From positions 2,666,001 to 2,730,000 of the forward strand of contig NZ_CP109273.1 in NCBI RefSeq assembly GCF_045209745.1: a stretch of 64,000 bases of DNA, written 5' to 3'. A program made the position numbers and the translations under genes. Below the pieces are notes generated by a model that saw only the letters and a list, made by a program, of their open reading frames with translations, had not been told where the DNA came from and did not search any database. Source of the stretch: Micromonospora sp045209745. Lineage in GTDB: Bacteria; Actinomycetota; Actinomycetes; Mycobacteriales; Micromonosporaceae. Below are positions 1 through 9,068 of this stretch, piece by piece (positions within the stretch are counted from its first letter, which is position 1; every line of letters begins with the position of its first letter).

Positions 1-823
1 AGACCAGCGCGAAGCCGGCGAGGCGGGCCGGAGGCATCGGCTCGTGGAAGATCAGCACACCGCAGCCGAGCTGGATGATCGGCGCCAGATACTGGACCAT
101 GCCGAGGCTGCTCAGCGGCAGCCGGTTGGCCGCCCCGGCGAACAGGAGCAGCGGGATCGCCGTGGCCGCACCGGCCAGCACCAGCAGCGCGGTGTGCCCG
201 GCCGAGACGTGCCCGAAGGTCGAGTCGGCGCTCCTCATCAGCCAGGCGAGATAACCCAGCGCCGGCAGCGCCAGCACCGCCGACTCGACGAAGAGCCCCT
301 CCGCCGGCGGCAGCCCCAGCCGCTTCTTGACCAGGCCGTAGCCGGCGAAGCTGAACGCCAGGGTCAACGCCAGCCAGGGCAGCCGGCCGTAGTCCACGGT
401 GAGCACCGCGACCGCCGACGCGCCGATCCCCAGCGCCACCCACTGCGCCGGACGTAGCCGCTCCCGCAGCACCGTCACCCCGAGCAGCACCACGACCAGC
501 GGGTTGATGAAGTAGCCGAGCGCGGTCTCCACCACCCGGTCGGAGTTGACCCCGTAGATGTAGGTGCCCCAGTTGACCGCGATCAGCGCGGCGGCGGCGA
601 TGATCCCGGCCACCGCCCAGGGGCGGCGCAGCAGCGCCCGCAGGAAGCCGACGTTGCGCAGCGCGGCCAACAGCAGGGCCACGAAGACCACCGACCAGAC
701 GATCCGGTGGGCCAGGATCTCCAGCGGGCCAGCCGGTCGCAACAGCTTGAGATAGATAGGAAAGAAACCCCAGAGCAGGTACGCGCCGAGGCCGTAGAGG
801 TATCCCTGGCGGAGTGACGTCAC
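1..823 (-). CDS. rarD: RarD-type EamA/DMT permease (partial, C-terminus beyond window)
   Basis: The reverse strand from a GTG at 823 encodes a very hydrophobic protein that is still open at base 1, so its C-terminus is missing. It begins VTSLRQGYLYGLGAYLLWGF and contains NWGTYIYGVNSDRVVETALG and LGYFINPLVVVLLG, the typical pattern of RarD-family members of the drug/metabolite transporter superfamily. The family has about ten membrane helices in two EamA repeats; most of these are present in the 274 residues seen. The GTG start overlaps the stop of the upstream GNAT gene by 4 nt, so the two are probably cotranscribed. RarD was named for chloramphenicol sensitivity but its substrate is not established; function here is by family only. 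Confidence 0.85.
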   Translation of the reverse strand, partial: MTSLRQGYLYGLGAYLLWGFFPIYLKLLRPAGPLEILAHRIVWSVVFVALLLAALRNVGFLRALLRRPWAVAGIIAAAALIAVNWGTYIYGVNSDRVVETALGYFINPLVVVLLGVTVLRERLRPAQWVALGIGASAVAVLTVDYGRLPWLALTLAFSFAGYGLVKKRLGLPPAEGLFVESAVLALPALGYLAWLMRSADSTFGHVSAGHTALLVLAGAATAIPLLLFAGAANRLPLSSLGMVQYLAPIIQLGCGVLIFHEPMPPARLAGFALV

Positions 824-1317
824 GTCTCCACCGTAAGGGGCGTACCGCCGCTTTGTTCCTTTCCGGTGACCCGGCTCACCGGCGGACGCTGGTCGAGCTG
901 CATCCACCGCTGCGGCACCTCCAGCGGCGTGAAGCCCACACCCGCGTACACCTGGTGTGCGTCGTTCGTGGCCAGCAGGATCCGGCGTACGCCGAGCTCG
1001 GCCAGGTGGTCGCGGACCGCGCCGGCCAGCCACCCGCCCAACCCGCGGCCCCGGGCGGAGCGGTCGACGTACACGTCGCACAGCCAGGCGAACGTGGCGC
1101 CGTCGGTGACCGCCCGTGCCACCGCCACCTGGCTGCCGTCCTCGGGCCGGTAGACGCCGAACGGCAGTGAGCCGGCGAACGCGCGGGCGGTGGTCTCCCG
1201 GTCCCGTCCGAGCGCCCAGTACGCGTCGGTGGACAACCAGTGGTGCACCAGGTCCAGATCGAGCCGGGCGGGGTCGGTGCTGAGCAGGTGGCCGTCGGTG
1301 CGGGTCAGCGAGAACAC
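820..1317 (-). CDS. GNAT family N-acetyltransferase
   Basis: A 165-residue protein with the GNAT core. The acetyl-CoA binding motif A is visible as DVYVDRSARGRGLGGWL (R-G-R-G-L-G), followed by a helix and the sequence LGVRRILLATNDAHQVYAGV, which matches the strand and motif B near the end of the fold. Length is usual for the family. It lies upstream of and overlaps the RarD-type permease by 4 nt (GTGA), suggesting one transcript. The acceptor substrate cannot be deduced from sequence. The start was taken as the first Met (MFSLTRTDGH), which gives a normal N-terminus. Confidence 0.85.
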   Translation of the reverse strand: MFSLTRTDGHLLSTDPARLDLDLVHHWLSTDAYWALGRDRETTARAFAGSLPFGVYRPEDGSQVAVARAVTDGATFAWLCDVYVDRSARGRGLGGWLAGAVRDHLAELGVRRILLATNDAHQVYAGVGFTPLEVPQRWMQLDQRPPVSRVTGKEQSGGTPLTVET

Positions 1318-1445
1318 GCTGCGACGCTAACTGCCGGGGCGGGCACCCACGCCGGCCAATTCCCGAACTCTGGTCAGTGGCCCGCCCGGACCCCGACCGT
1401 GGTCGGAGCCCCGGGCGGACCGGGTCGGTGCTGGCCGGTGACCGG

Positions 1446-1832
1446 TCAGTCGCGGTCGAGGACGGCGCCGAGGATCCAGGTCACGATGCTCACGAAGAGA
1501 GCACCGAGCACGGCGGCCGGCCAGAAACCGTCCACGAAGAACGGCAGGTCGACCTGGTCGGCGATCCAGCTGGTGAGCAGGAACAGCAGCCCGTTCACCA
1601 CCAGCGCGATGAGACCCAGGGTCAGCAGGTAGAAGCCACAGCCGACGGTCTTGATGATCGGCTGGAGAACCGCGTTGACCACACCGAAGATCACCGCCAC
1701 CAGGAGCAGCGTGGTCACCGTCTCGACGGCGGAGTTCGACTCCAGAGAGATGCCCGGAATGAGGAGTGTGGCCAGCCAGAAAGCCAGCGCTGTGCTGGCC
1801 AGCCGAATAAGCAGACCTTTCAGAAAACCCAT
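1446..1832 (-). CDS. Small four-helix membrane protein, phage holin family 4 / DUF-type
   Basis: A 128-residue, almost wholly hydrophobic protein with four predicted membrane segments: about residues 10-28, 38-58, 66-90 and 104-124. The pattern of a Gly/Pro-rich loop near LIPGISL and NAVLQPIIK between helices 1 and 3 is typical of the small 'phage holin family / YvlD-like' membrane proteins widespread in actinobacteria. These are chromosomal membrane proteins of unknown function rather than true lysis holins, and no lysis genes are nearby. It ends in LDRD and stands alone between the GNAT gene and eccE. Confidence 0.75.
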   Translation of the reverse strand: MGFLKGLLIRLASTALAFWLATLLIPGISLESNSAVETVTTLLLVAVIFGVVNAVLQPIIKTVGCGFYLLTLGLIALVVNGLLFLLTSWIADQVDLPFFVDGFWPAAVLGALFVSIVTWILGAVLDRD

Positions 1833-1893
1833 GGCGGGGATCGTGCCACGGACCGCGCACCGGCGTAACCCGGCAGTTGACCACCCGGGTGGA

Positions 1894-3807
1894 TCAGCCG
1901 CGCGCCGGCCGCCCGATCAGTTGCGACTCGATCGGAGTGGGGGAGAGCAGTGCCCAGCGCAGCGCCCGGCGGTTGACCACCGCCACCATGTCGTCCCGGA
2001 TCCGGGTCAGCCACTCGGCCGAGCCGCCCAGCCCCAACGCGACGCCGGCCAGCGCGGCCTCGGCGGCGTTCAGCGGCTGTAACAACGCCAGGTCGGCCCG
2101 GCTCAACGCGTCCACGTCCGCTGGAGTCAGTTCGTCCCGTACGACCAGGGTGGCCCGCCACGGCGGGCCCGGTTCGGCCTCTGCTGCCACCGGCCCGGCG
2201 TCGACGACCAGCAGCAACGGTTGCAGCGCCGTGCCCACCCCGTCGGCGACCGGCCGACCGGGTGGGATCAACGGGATCGTGCCGCCCGGCGCGCCCACCC
2301 CGCGGACGAACGGCTCCCAGGCGCGCGGCCGTGCGGTCTGCACCACCACCAGGGCACCGAGCGCCAAGGCGCGCAGGGCCACCAACTGGGCGGCGCGCAC
2401 CCCGCCGACCAGCAGCACCCGGGTGCTCTCCGGCCGGAACAGCCGCACGGTGACAGCTCCGCCGTGCCGGTTCGTGCCGACCATCATCCCCGCGTCGCCC
2501 AGGGTCAGCTCCCAGTCGTCCATCGCAGGCTGGGGCTGCGCCCCGGGTGCGGTCAGCGCCAACGGCAGCGTGGCGGCCAGCCCGCTCAGGTGCGCGCCGT
2601 CGAGCCGTCGCAACTCCCCGCCCAGGTCGGTCACCAGACGGTTCAGCGCCTCGCTGGCCGTGGCCAGCTCGGTCGCCGTTCCGGCGGCCAGGCGTACGGT
2701 CAGCCCGGTTGGCACGCCGACGGCGCCAGTGCTCGGCGACGGAGCCGCGGAGATCGACACCGTCGTCGCGGTCGCCGGCAGCGCGAGCAGCCGGGGCACC
2801 AGCCGCCGCCCACCCGGGCTGCCCGCGTCCGGCCACTGGACCAGCCGGAAGGTGGCCTGGACCAGGTTGCCGGACCGGAGCGACGGCCAGGACTCCCGCA
2901 CCGCCTGGCCGTCGTGGTGGGCCAGCTCGCCCAGGACGCGCAGCGCGGCCGGTACGCCGAGCGGTCGCGCGGTCAGCGGCCCGAGCCGGCGGACGATCCG
3001 GCGTACCGTGCCGGCGAGTACGCGGCGCAGGTCTTCCTCAGACCAGCCGTCCACCCGCAGCACCCGGACCGCCACCACGGCCCGCTCCCGCCCGGCGAGC
3101 CGCCCGTCGGTGAGCTGCCGGTACGACGTGCCGACCGTGCCACCCGCGGCGGGCACCGGTGCCGGTGCCCCGGCGAGCAGCAGTTGGATCCGCAGTGGGG
3201 GCACGTCCGACCCGGCCGGGGGCAGCAACGCGGACGGCGCGGGGATCGCCCGGGACACGTCGCCGAGCAGGTCGCCGGGGTCGCCGAGCTCCAGTAGCGC
3301 CACCAGGCCGGCGGGGTCCTCCAGCACCGCCGCCGGCCCGCCGGTCAGCTCCGTCGACCGGACGACGGTGCCGGGAGCGACCAGATCGAGCAGTTCGGCC
3401 GCTCCGGCCGCCCCGGTCAAGGCCCGACGACGGGTCAGGTGCCCGACGGCGGTGCCCAACCACTCGAAGAGCCACCGGCCCCGGACCCGGACCCAGGCGG
3501 CCCCCACCAGCAGCACCGCCACCAGTACGGCCGCCGTGGTGACCGGTGCGCCCCGGCCGAGGGCGGTGAGGACGAGCGCCGCCGCGACCTGTGCGGTGAC
3601 AAGTTGGCCGGCGCGCACTCCGGCGCCCGTGCGTCGAGCCACTGCGGCCCAGCGGTCGACGGGCGACCGACGACGAGGTGTGCGCTGATCGACTGAGTCA
3701 AGGCTGCGATCGGCGGGCGCGCCCGGCCCGACTGCCTGCGGGACGACGCTCGGCCCGGGCCCGACCGGGGGCGCCGGGTGCGGTCCTCCGGTGGTGATCG
3801 CCGGCAC
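1894..3807 (-). CDS. eccE: Type VII secretion protein EccE-like
   Basis: A 637-residue protein with a Pro-rich cytoplasmic N-terminus and two membrane helices (about residues 66-84 and 88-106) followed by a long soluble domain. This is the architecture of EccE, the peripheral membrane component of the ESX/type VII secretion complex. The N-terminal part WLFEWLGTAVGHLTRRR after the helices matches the family pattern. The frame is open to 3927, but the GTG at 3807 has a strong GAGGAGG upstream and gives VPAITTGG, so I chose it. It is divergent from two WXG100 genes and near a mycosin gene. EccB, EccC and EccD are not in the window, so this locus alone cannot make a full secretion machine. Confidence 0.8.
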   Translation of the reverse strand: MPAITTGGPHPAPPVGPGPSVVPQAVGPGAPADRSLDSVDQRTPRRRSPVDRWAAVARRTGAGVRAGQLVTAQVAAALVLTALGRGAPVTTAAVLVAVLLVGAAWVRVRGRWLFEWLGTAVGHLTRRRALTGAAGAAELLDLVAPGTVVRSTELTGGPAAVLEDPAGLVALLELGDPGDLLGDVSRAIPAPSALLPPAGSDVPPLRIQLLLAGAPAPVPAAGGTVGTSYRQLTDGRLAGRERAVVAVRVLRVDGWSEEDLRRVLAGTVRRIVRRLGPLTARPLGVPAALRVLGELAHHDGQAVRESWPSLRSGNLVQATFRLVQWPDAGSPGGRRLVPRLLALPATATTVSISAAPSPSTGAVGVPTGLTVRLAAGTATELATASEALNRLVTDLGGELRRLDGAHLSGLAATLPLALTAPGAQPQPAMDDWELTLGDAGMMVGTNRHGGAVTVRLFRPESTRVLLVGGVRAAQLVALRALALGALVVVQTARPRAWEPFVRGVGAPGGTIPLIPPGRPVADGVGTALQPLLLVVDAGPVAAEAEPGPPWRATLVVRDELTPADVDALSRADLALLQPLNAAEAALAGVALGLGGSAEWLTRIRDDMVAVVNRRALRWALLSPTPIESQLIGRPARG

Positions 3808-4096
3808 CGTGCCTCCTCGACCAGTGCGGACCATGTCAGGCGGCCGGCCGTCCTTCGACGGCCCGTCACGCGCCGCGACGTGGCTCCGGCACATCGTAAG
3901 CGAACGATGGCCGACGTGGTTGTCCACAGGGGAGGTGCGCGGGGTAGCAGAACCGCTACGAGGCCGCTACCGTCAGCCACGAAGCTCATCGCTGACCCGT
4001 GTCTCAGTGCTCGACGGCCGGGCCAAGCGAACGACGCGTCCCCAGAGCGGGCGCGTTGACGGCCAGGTGCGATCAGAGAGGCGAGGTGACGTCGGG

Positions 4097-4417
4097 GTGT
4101 CCCAGACCCAGGCAGAAGCCGCGGTGATGCAGCAGACCGCCGCGAAGTTCGAGCAGGTCGACCAGTCGTTGCAGTCCATGCTGACCGGTCTGCTGGCCGA
4201 GCTGGAGGTGTTGCAGCAGGCCTGGCGTGGCGCCGGTGGCCGGTCGTTCGAGCAGGTCAAGCGTCAGTGGTCACAGGACCAGGCGGCGCTGCACCGGGTC
4301 CTGCGGGAGACCGCCGGGGCGATCCGCACCGCCGGCCGGCACTACGACGCCTCCGACGACGACGTCGCCAGCCGGGTGGCCGGCACCAACCGCGGCGGCA
4401 TCCAGCTGCCGCTCTGA
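4097..4417 (+). CDS. WXG100 family protein (EsxA/B-like), first of pair
   Basis: A 106-residue helical protein with a central W-R-G turn (QQAWRGAGGRSFEQ) between two long helices, the defining feature of WXG100 proteins exported by type VII secretion. It starts at GTG 4097 (VSQTQAEAAV), with a weak GAGG 10 nt upstream. The open frame continues upstream without a better start. The C-terminal tail carries DDDVASRVAGTNRGG; a strict YxxxD/E export signal is not obvious, although HYDASDD lies in a comparable position. The second WXG100 gene starts 22 nt downstream, so the two probably form a heterodimer, as EsxA and EsxB do. Confidence 0.85.
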   Translation: MSQTQAEAAVMQQTAAKFEQVDQSLQSMLTGLLAELEVLQQAWRGAGGRSFEQVKRQWSQDQAALHRVLRETAGAIRTAGRHYDASDDDVASRVAGTNRGGIQLPL

Positions 4418-4439
4418 TCCCGCTCGGGAGGGAAATCCG

Positions 4440-4733
4440 ATGGACCATGGTGTGCTGGTCGTCAACTTCGCCGCGCTTCAGCAGGCCGGCGCGGACATCC
4501 AGAAGGCGTTGAACACCCTCGACTCGCAGCTCGGCCAACTCGAACGGGATGCCGCCCCGCTGGTGTCGAGCTGGACGGGCGAGGCCCGACAGGCCTACGA
4601 GCAGCGGCAGGCGCGGTGGCGGTCCGCCTCGCAGGACCTCCAGGCGATGCTGCGTGACATCAAGTTCGCGGTGGACGACTCCGCCACCGACTATCTGGAC
4701 ACCGAAAAGAAGAACGCCGGGCTGTTCCAGTGA
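4440..4733 (+). CDS. WXG100 family protein (EsxA/B-like), second of pair
   Basis: A 97-residue protein with the hairpin WXG motif SSWTGEARQAYEQRQARW and a C-terminal signal-like YLDTEKKN (Y-x-x-x-E pattern), fitting a type VII substrate. The ATG at 4440 is preceded by GGGAGGG at good distance. With the upstream WXG100 gene it forms a two-gene transcript divergent from eccE. In known ESX systems only one partner of the dimer needs the C-terminal export signal; here this second protein is the better candidate. Confidence 0.88.
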   Translation: MDHGVLVVNFAALQQAGADIQKALNTLDSQLGQLERDAAPLVSSWTGEARQAYEQRQARWRSASQDLQAMLRDIKFAVDDSATDYLDTEKKNAGLFQ

Positions 4734-4818
4734 CCGCGGTGGGCCGGGAGCGCTGACCGTGTCCGGGTCGGCGCCCCGGCCCCTGCGCGTCGGCGGTCAG
4801 TGCGGTGAGCTGGCGGGG

Positions 4819-6042
4819 TCAGGCCTGGCCGGCCGGGCGCCAGCGTCGGCGGGCGCCACGGGGCAACACCAGGGCGAGCAGCGCCACGGTGGCCGCCGTC
4901 GTGCCGACCACCGCGCCGACCAGCAGGGCCCGATCCCGGGCGGTCGCCCGGCGGACCTGGCGGGCGAGCAGCGCCGGGTCGGCCCGGTCGTCGGCGAGCA
5001 CGGCCACCGGCCGAGGGTCGGCCGCACGGCCGCCGCTGGTCTCGGTGACCGCACGGTACGGGTTCAGCACGCCGGCGCCGTACCCGCCGCCGTGGCCCGT
5101 GCCAGGAGCGGGATCAGCGGTGGCGACGATCCGCTCCGTGACCTGGGCGGCGGTCAGATCCGGCCGGTATTCACGCAGCAACGCAGCGGTGGCGGCCACG
5201 AAGGGCGCCGCATAGCTGGTGCCCTCGACCCGATGGTGGCCCGCGCCGGGTGCGGCGGTCAGCACCGCACTGCCCGGTGCGACCAGGTCGACGTACGAAC
5301 CGGTCTGGGAGAAGGTCGCCCGCCCACCGTCCGCGCCGATCGCACCCACCCCGAGCACCCCGTCGTAACCGGCGGGGAACGGCCGGGGGTCCCCGCCGTC
5401 GTGCAGGTTGCCGGCGGCGGCCACCAGCACCACGTCCCGGTCGACCGCGTACCGCACGGCCGAGCGGACTTCCGGGTCGTCCGTGTACAGCACCACGGAC
5501 AGGTTCACCACGTCGGCGTCGTGGTCGACGGCCCAGCGGATGGCCTGGGCGAACTCGTCGGCGCTGACCGTACGCCCCGACTCCCGCCCCTGCACCACCT
5601 GCTGCTCACTCACCCGTACCGGCAGGATCCGGGCACCCGGCGCCAGGCCGCGGAAGGCGACTCCGTCGCGGGGTGCCGCCGCGATGATGCTCGCCACGCC
5701 GGTGCCGTGCCCGGCGCAGTCCCGACTGCCGTCGCCGCCGGGGTCGAGCAGGTCGGTGCCGGCCAGCACCCGTCCGGCCAGTTGAGGGTGCACCCGGTCC
5801 ACGCCGGAGTCGACCACCGCGACGGTCACCCCGGCGCCGGTGGCCAGCGGCGCGAGCCGGGCGGGGTCGTACCGTTGCTGTGGCCAGGGTGCGGCCGTGA
5901 CCGGCCGGCTGGGGGCGAGTGGGGTCGCGCAGGCCGGTGCCGCCCGGTGGCTGGCGGTGGCGGCGACGATCGGGAGGGCCGGTACGGTCAGCAGGCTGGC
6001 GGCCAGACCTGCGAGGACCGGGCGCGTGATCGATCGGGACAT
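4819..6042 (-). CDS. mycP: Type VII secretion-associated subtilisin-like protease (mycosin)
   Basis: A 407-residue S8 serine protease. The N-terminus is a signal peptide (about residues 1-30). The catalytic triad is visible as Asp78 (AVVDSGVD), His112 (CAGHGTGVAS) and Ser276 (EGTSYAAPF), with the oxyanion Asn212 in AAAGN. A C-terminal membrane helix (about residues 373-393) and short basic tail anchor it. This layout is that of mycosins, membrane proteases of ESX systems. The ATG at 6042 has GGAGG 6-7 nt upstream. The gene is convergent with the WXG100 pair, and its 3' end lies 86 nt from theirs. Confidence 0.9.
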   Translation of the reverse strand: MSRSITRPVLAGLAASLLTVPALPIVAATASHRAAPACATPLAPSRPVTAAPWPQQRYDPARLAPLATGAGVTVAVVDSGVDRVHPQLAGRVLAGTDLLDPGGDGSRDCAGHGTGVASIIAAAPRDGVAFRGLAPGARILPVRVSEQQVVQGRESGRTVSADEFAQAIRWAVDHDADVVNLSVVLYTDDPEVRSAVRYAVDRDVVLVAAAGNLHDGGDPRPFPAGYDGVLGVGAIGADGGRATFSQTGSYVDLVAPGSAVLTAAPGAGHHRVEGTSYAAPFVAATAALLREYRPDLTAAQVTERIVATADPAPGTGHGGGYGAGVLNPYRAVTETSGGRAADPRPVAVLADDRADPALLARQVRRATARDRALLVGAVVGTTAATVALLALVLPRGARRRWRPAGQA

Positions 6043-6194
6043 CGACAGCCTCCGTATCGTGTCGGCTCCGGGACGGGATGCTATCGCCTTGTCCGCGCCC
6101 TGGCAGACCGCCGACGGCCAGCCATTGTGATCTTGATGCCACCTTGTAGGTTGTACGCGACACCGGTGGCCTGTTCTCGGAAGGAGAGGTGGCC

Positions 6195-9068
6195 GTGACC
6201 GAATGGGAGCCGGCCACGGAGGCCGAGGTGGCGATGCGCGACGCGCTGCGCGCCAACGATCAGGAGCTCTACTTCCGGCTCCTGTCCCGCACCGATCTGT
6301 TGTTGCCGGTCTCCGCGCCAACGCAGCCCGGCCAGGCACCCTCTGGCTGGGGCACCTGGACCACCGGCGGCCGGACCCATGTGCTGGCCTTCACCTCCGC
6401 CGCCGCACTGCGGACCTGCCTCGGCGAGCACTCCGGCAGCAACCGGCGCATCCCCTTCGCCGACCTCGCGGTCAGCTGGCCCAACCAGGAGTGGTGGCTC
6501 GCCGTCAACCCGGGTCTGCCGGTCGAGGGCTACCTGCCGGCCTGGTTCGTGTCTCAACTCTCCCGGGGCGACGTGCGCCTGCCCGGTCGCGCCATGGGCG
6601 CCCGCGCTCGGCTGGAACGGGCGGAGACCCTGGCCCGCACCCGGACCGGCGTGCCCGGCCGGGACGGCACGCCAGCCGCTGGATCGCCTCCCGCGATGGG
6701 TGCGGCGTCGTCCGGGCCCGACCCGATCCCGCTCGCCCCGACCCCGCTTGCCCCGATCCCGCCCCGCAGGCCAGTGCGGGGCACGGTGCCCCGGGTGGGC
6801 GCCCCGTCGGTGCCGGGTCCGGCGCCCCGGACACCCGGCCCCGCTGAGCCGTCGCGCCGATCCGGCGAGGAGGACATGCCCGCTGCCGGTCAGCGGCACC
6901 CGACCGGCCCGCCTCGAACCGGTCCGTCGGGCACCGGGGCCCTGCCCCGCACGGACCGGCCGTCCCGGTTCGCACCGTTGACGCCCCCCGAACGCCCCGG
7001 TGTCGGTCCGACCGACCACCCAGGCCCGGGCGTGGGCTGGCCGGCGGCGAATCGGCCGGGCGACGTCGACGGCCTGGCCGCGGGTAACGGCAACAGCGGA
7101 CCCCAGGCCCCTCGGCGCTCCTTCTTCGAACCCACTTCCGCCCGGGATCGGGCGCCCGATCCGACCCCGAGCGCCGGCCGGTCCGGTGACCGCGCGGCCC
7201 CACCGACCCGCTTCGGCCGAGGCAGCCAGCCCTTCCCACGCCGCCGTCCGCCCGAAGCGCTGGCCGACGAGACCGTGACACGGGCCTTTCCCAGGACGGA
7301 TCCGGACGCCACCCGGCCGCTGCGGCAGCCGGCGGGCGACGTCACCGCGTCCCGAGGGGTACACGCACCGGCACCCGGCGAGGAGATCACCCAGCCCCTG
7401 CCTCCGCGCTGGTCCGACCCGGTGGGAGAGGAGCCCACCCGCGCCTTCCGGATGCCCGGTGAGCCTCCGCTGACCAGGGCGTCGGAGTGGCCCAGCCCTC
7501 CGGCGGACGAGACCCAGGCGATTCCGCGCGACCGGCCGAGCCGATTCGGGCCGGTGGAGGAGTTGTCGGCGTCCGCCGCGGAACCGGTCTCCGGCCCGCC
7601 CGCGCCGCGCCGCGGCTTCACGCCCATCGTCATCGAGGGCACCATCATCGAGTCCCGCGACCTCACCGACCCGGTCGACAACAACGGCCCGGTCGATGCG
7701 GCCCGCCGGCCCGGCCCCGCCGAGGCTGCCCCGCCGCCGTTCGGCTCGGCGCTCTCCGGTCCGGGCCTGTTCGGTCCGTCGTCCTTGCGCCCCAGCCCTC
7801 CCGGCCCCGCGTCGTTCAGCCCCAGCCAGTCCGGTCCAGGCCCGTCCGCTCCACGCCCCACGGGTCCGGCGCAGGCCGACCTTGTCGGCGCTGGTGTGGG
7901 CGGCGCCGACGACCGCCCCGGCGTCCCGGTCAGCGGCGATCGCGCCGACACCGGCGGTCTGTCGGCCGGCGTGACCGGCGCGGATCGGGTCGGCAGCGAC
8001 GAGAGCACGATCACCGACGAGAGCACGATCACCGACGAGAGCACGATCACCGACGGCGACGGGCAGCGCCCGCCGGCCGACGAACCGGCGCCGGTCGAGT
8101 TCGAGCCGGCCAACACGGTCGAGGAGGACCTGCTCAGCGCCGCCGGTGCCGGCAGCACGGACACGTTCCTGTCCACTCTGCTGCTGGCCCGGGTGCTGCT
8201 GCCGGCGGCACCCGACTCGGTGCGGGGAAGCCGCCCCGGGGATCCGGGCTTCGTCTGGCGTACCGGGCAGCTCGACGGCGAGACGTACGTGGTGGTCTAC
8301 ACGTCGCCGGAGCGCCTCGCCGACCACACCGAGGGTGACGTCGACACGGTCCGGGTGAAGTTCGCCCAACTGATCCGGCGCTGGCCCGAGGAGGACTGGT
8401 CGTTCGCCGTCAACCCGGGCACCCCGGTCGGTGCGAAGTTGCCCGGAGAGCAGATCGTCGCGTTGGCCAACTGGGCCGCCGAGGTGGGGCTCGGTGACGA
8501 CCTGGAGGTGGACCCGGAGGAAACGCCGGCCGTGGCGGAGCCCACCGCCCGCCCCCGGTACGCCCCAGCGGCGGTCGACCCGACCCGACCGACGGTCATG
8601 CAGAAGGCGATCGCGCCCAGTCAGCTCGCGTACTACCTGGATCGGGGGTACGACCGGGTCTCCGGCTTCGTGCACCGGGCCGGTGAGCTGGCCCACCTGA
8701 CCACGCCGGCTCAGGTGCACGACGCGCTCGGCCTCAGCTACCCCGGGTCGCCGTTCACCCGGGATGCCGAGGAGATCTACGTGCTGCGCTGGCCGGCGCA
8801 CCGGCCGAGCCTCTACCGGATCCCGTACGGCGGTCAGAACGAGCCGGCGATGCGGGCCATGGAGGGCTGGGTCATCGAGCGTCCGCCGTTCCGGGGCAAC
8901 GGGTTCGCCCCGGGCGAGAGCAGCGACGTGGTGGCGGAGTTCAAGGTGGACAGCGCGCGCCTCCCGCACGGCACACAGCTGTGGCGGATCGGCGCGGACG
9001 GCACCGAGCGGGTGGTCGCGGAGCTCGACACCGACGCGGTTGTCTGGCGACGGGTCGGTGAGGCGTGA
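6195..9068 (+). CDS. SseB-domain protein with long proline-rich linker
   Basis: A 957-residue protein with an SseB-like domain at the N-terminus (about residues 10-130, ending in WPNQEWWLAVNPGLPVEGYL) and a second at about 635-780 (WPEEDWSFAVNPGTPVGAKL). Between them is a roughly 450-residue Pro/Gly/Arg-rich disordered linker. A further C-terminal domain (about 800-957) follows. The two SseB units share the W-x-x-x-x-W-x-x-x-VNPG motif, so the protein contains an internal duplication. The GTG at 6195 has AAGGAGAGG 5 nt upstream; the GTG at 6189 would overlap this site. The gene is divergent from mycP and overlaps the next gene. Such proteins recur beside type VII loci in this family; their role is unknown. 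Confidence 0.75.
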   Translation: MTEWEPATEAEVAMRDALRANDQELYFRLLSRTDLLLPVSAPTQPGQAPSGWGTWTTGGRTHVLAFTSAAALRTCLGEHSGSNRRIPFADLAVSWPNQEWWLAVNPGLPVEGYLPAWFVSQLSRGDVRLPGRAMGARARLERAETLARTRTGVPGRDGTPAAGSPPAMGAASSGPDPIPLAPTPLAPIPPRRPVRGTVPRVGAPSVPGPAPRTPGPAEPSRRSGEEDMPAAGQRHPTGPPRTGPSGTGALPRTDRPSRFAPLTPPERPGVGPTDHPGPGVGWPAANRPGDVDGLAAGNGNSGPQAPRRSFFEPTSARDRAPDPTPSAGRSGDRAAPPTRFGRGSQPFPRRRPPEALADETVTRAFPRTDPDATRPLRQPAGDVTASRGVHAPAPGEEITQPLPPRWSDPVGEEPTRAFRMPGEPPLTRASEWPSPPADETQAIPRDRPSRFGPVEELSASAAEPVSGPPAPRRGFTPIVIEGTIIESRDLTDPVDNNGPVDAARRPGPAEAAPPPFGSALSGPGLFGPSSLRPSPPGPASFSPSQSGPGPSAPRPTGPAQADLVGAGVGGADDRPGVPVSGDRADTGGLSAGVTGADRVGSDESTITDESTITDESTITDGDGQRPPADEPAPVEFEPANTVEEDLLSAAGAGSTDTFLSTLLLARVLLPAAPDSVRGSRPGDPGFVWRTGQLDGETYVVVYTSPERLADHTEGDVDTVRVKFAQLIRRWPEEDWSFAVNPGTPVGAKLPGEQIVALANWAAEVGLGDDLEVDPEETPAVAEPTARPRYAPAAVDPTRPTVMQKAIAPSQLAYYLDRGYDRVSGFVHRAGELAHLTTPAQVHDALGLSYPGSPFTRDAEEIYVLRWPAHRPSLYRIPYGGQNEPAMRAMEGWVIERPPFRGNGFAPGESSDVVAEFKVDSARLPHGTQLWRIGADGTERVVAELDTDAVVWRRVGEA
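7998..8051 (+). repeat. Three exact 18-nt tandem repeats (DESTIT x3)
   Basis: Inside the linker of the SseB-domain gene, an 18-nt unit (gacgagagcacgatcacc) occurs three times in a row, encoding Asp-Glu-Ser-Thr-Ile-Thr each time. The copies are identical at DNA level, which suggests recent slippage and possible length variation between strains. Confidence 0.95.

Noticed and set aside
1877..3688. Forward frame of 603 codons opposite eccE
   Set aside because: Ser/Arg/Pro/Thr-rich antisense shadow; eccE has membrane helices and a strong ribosome-binding site.
3808..3927. N-terminal extension of EccE to an ATG at 3927
   Set aside because: The extra 40 residues are unlike the family, and the GTG at 3807 has a GAGGAGG site.
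6081..8969. Reverse-strand frame of 962 codons opposite the SseB-domain gene
   Set aside because: Arg/Gly/Pro-rich antisense product. The forward gene has two related SseB domains and a good ribosome-binding site.
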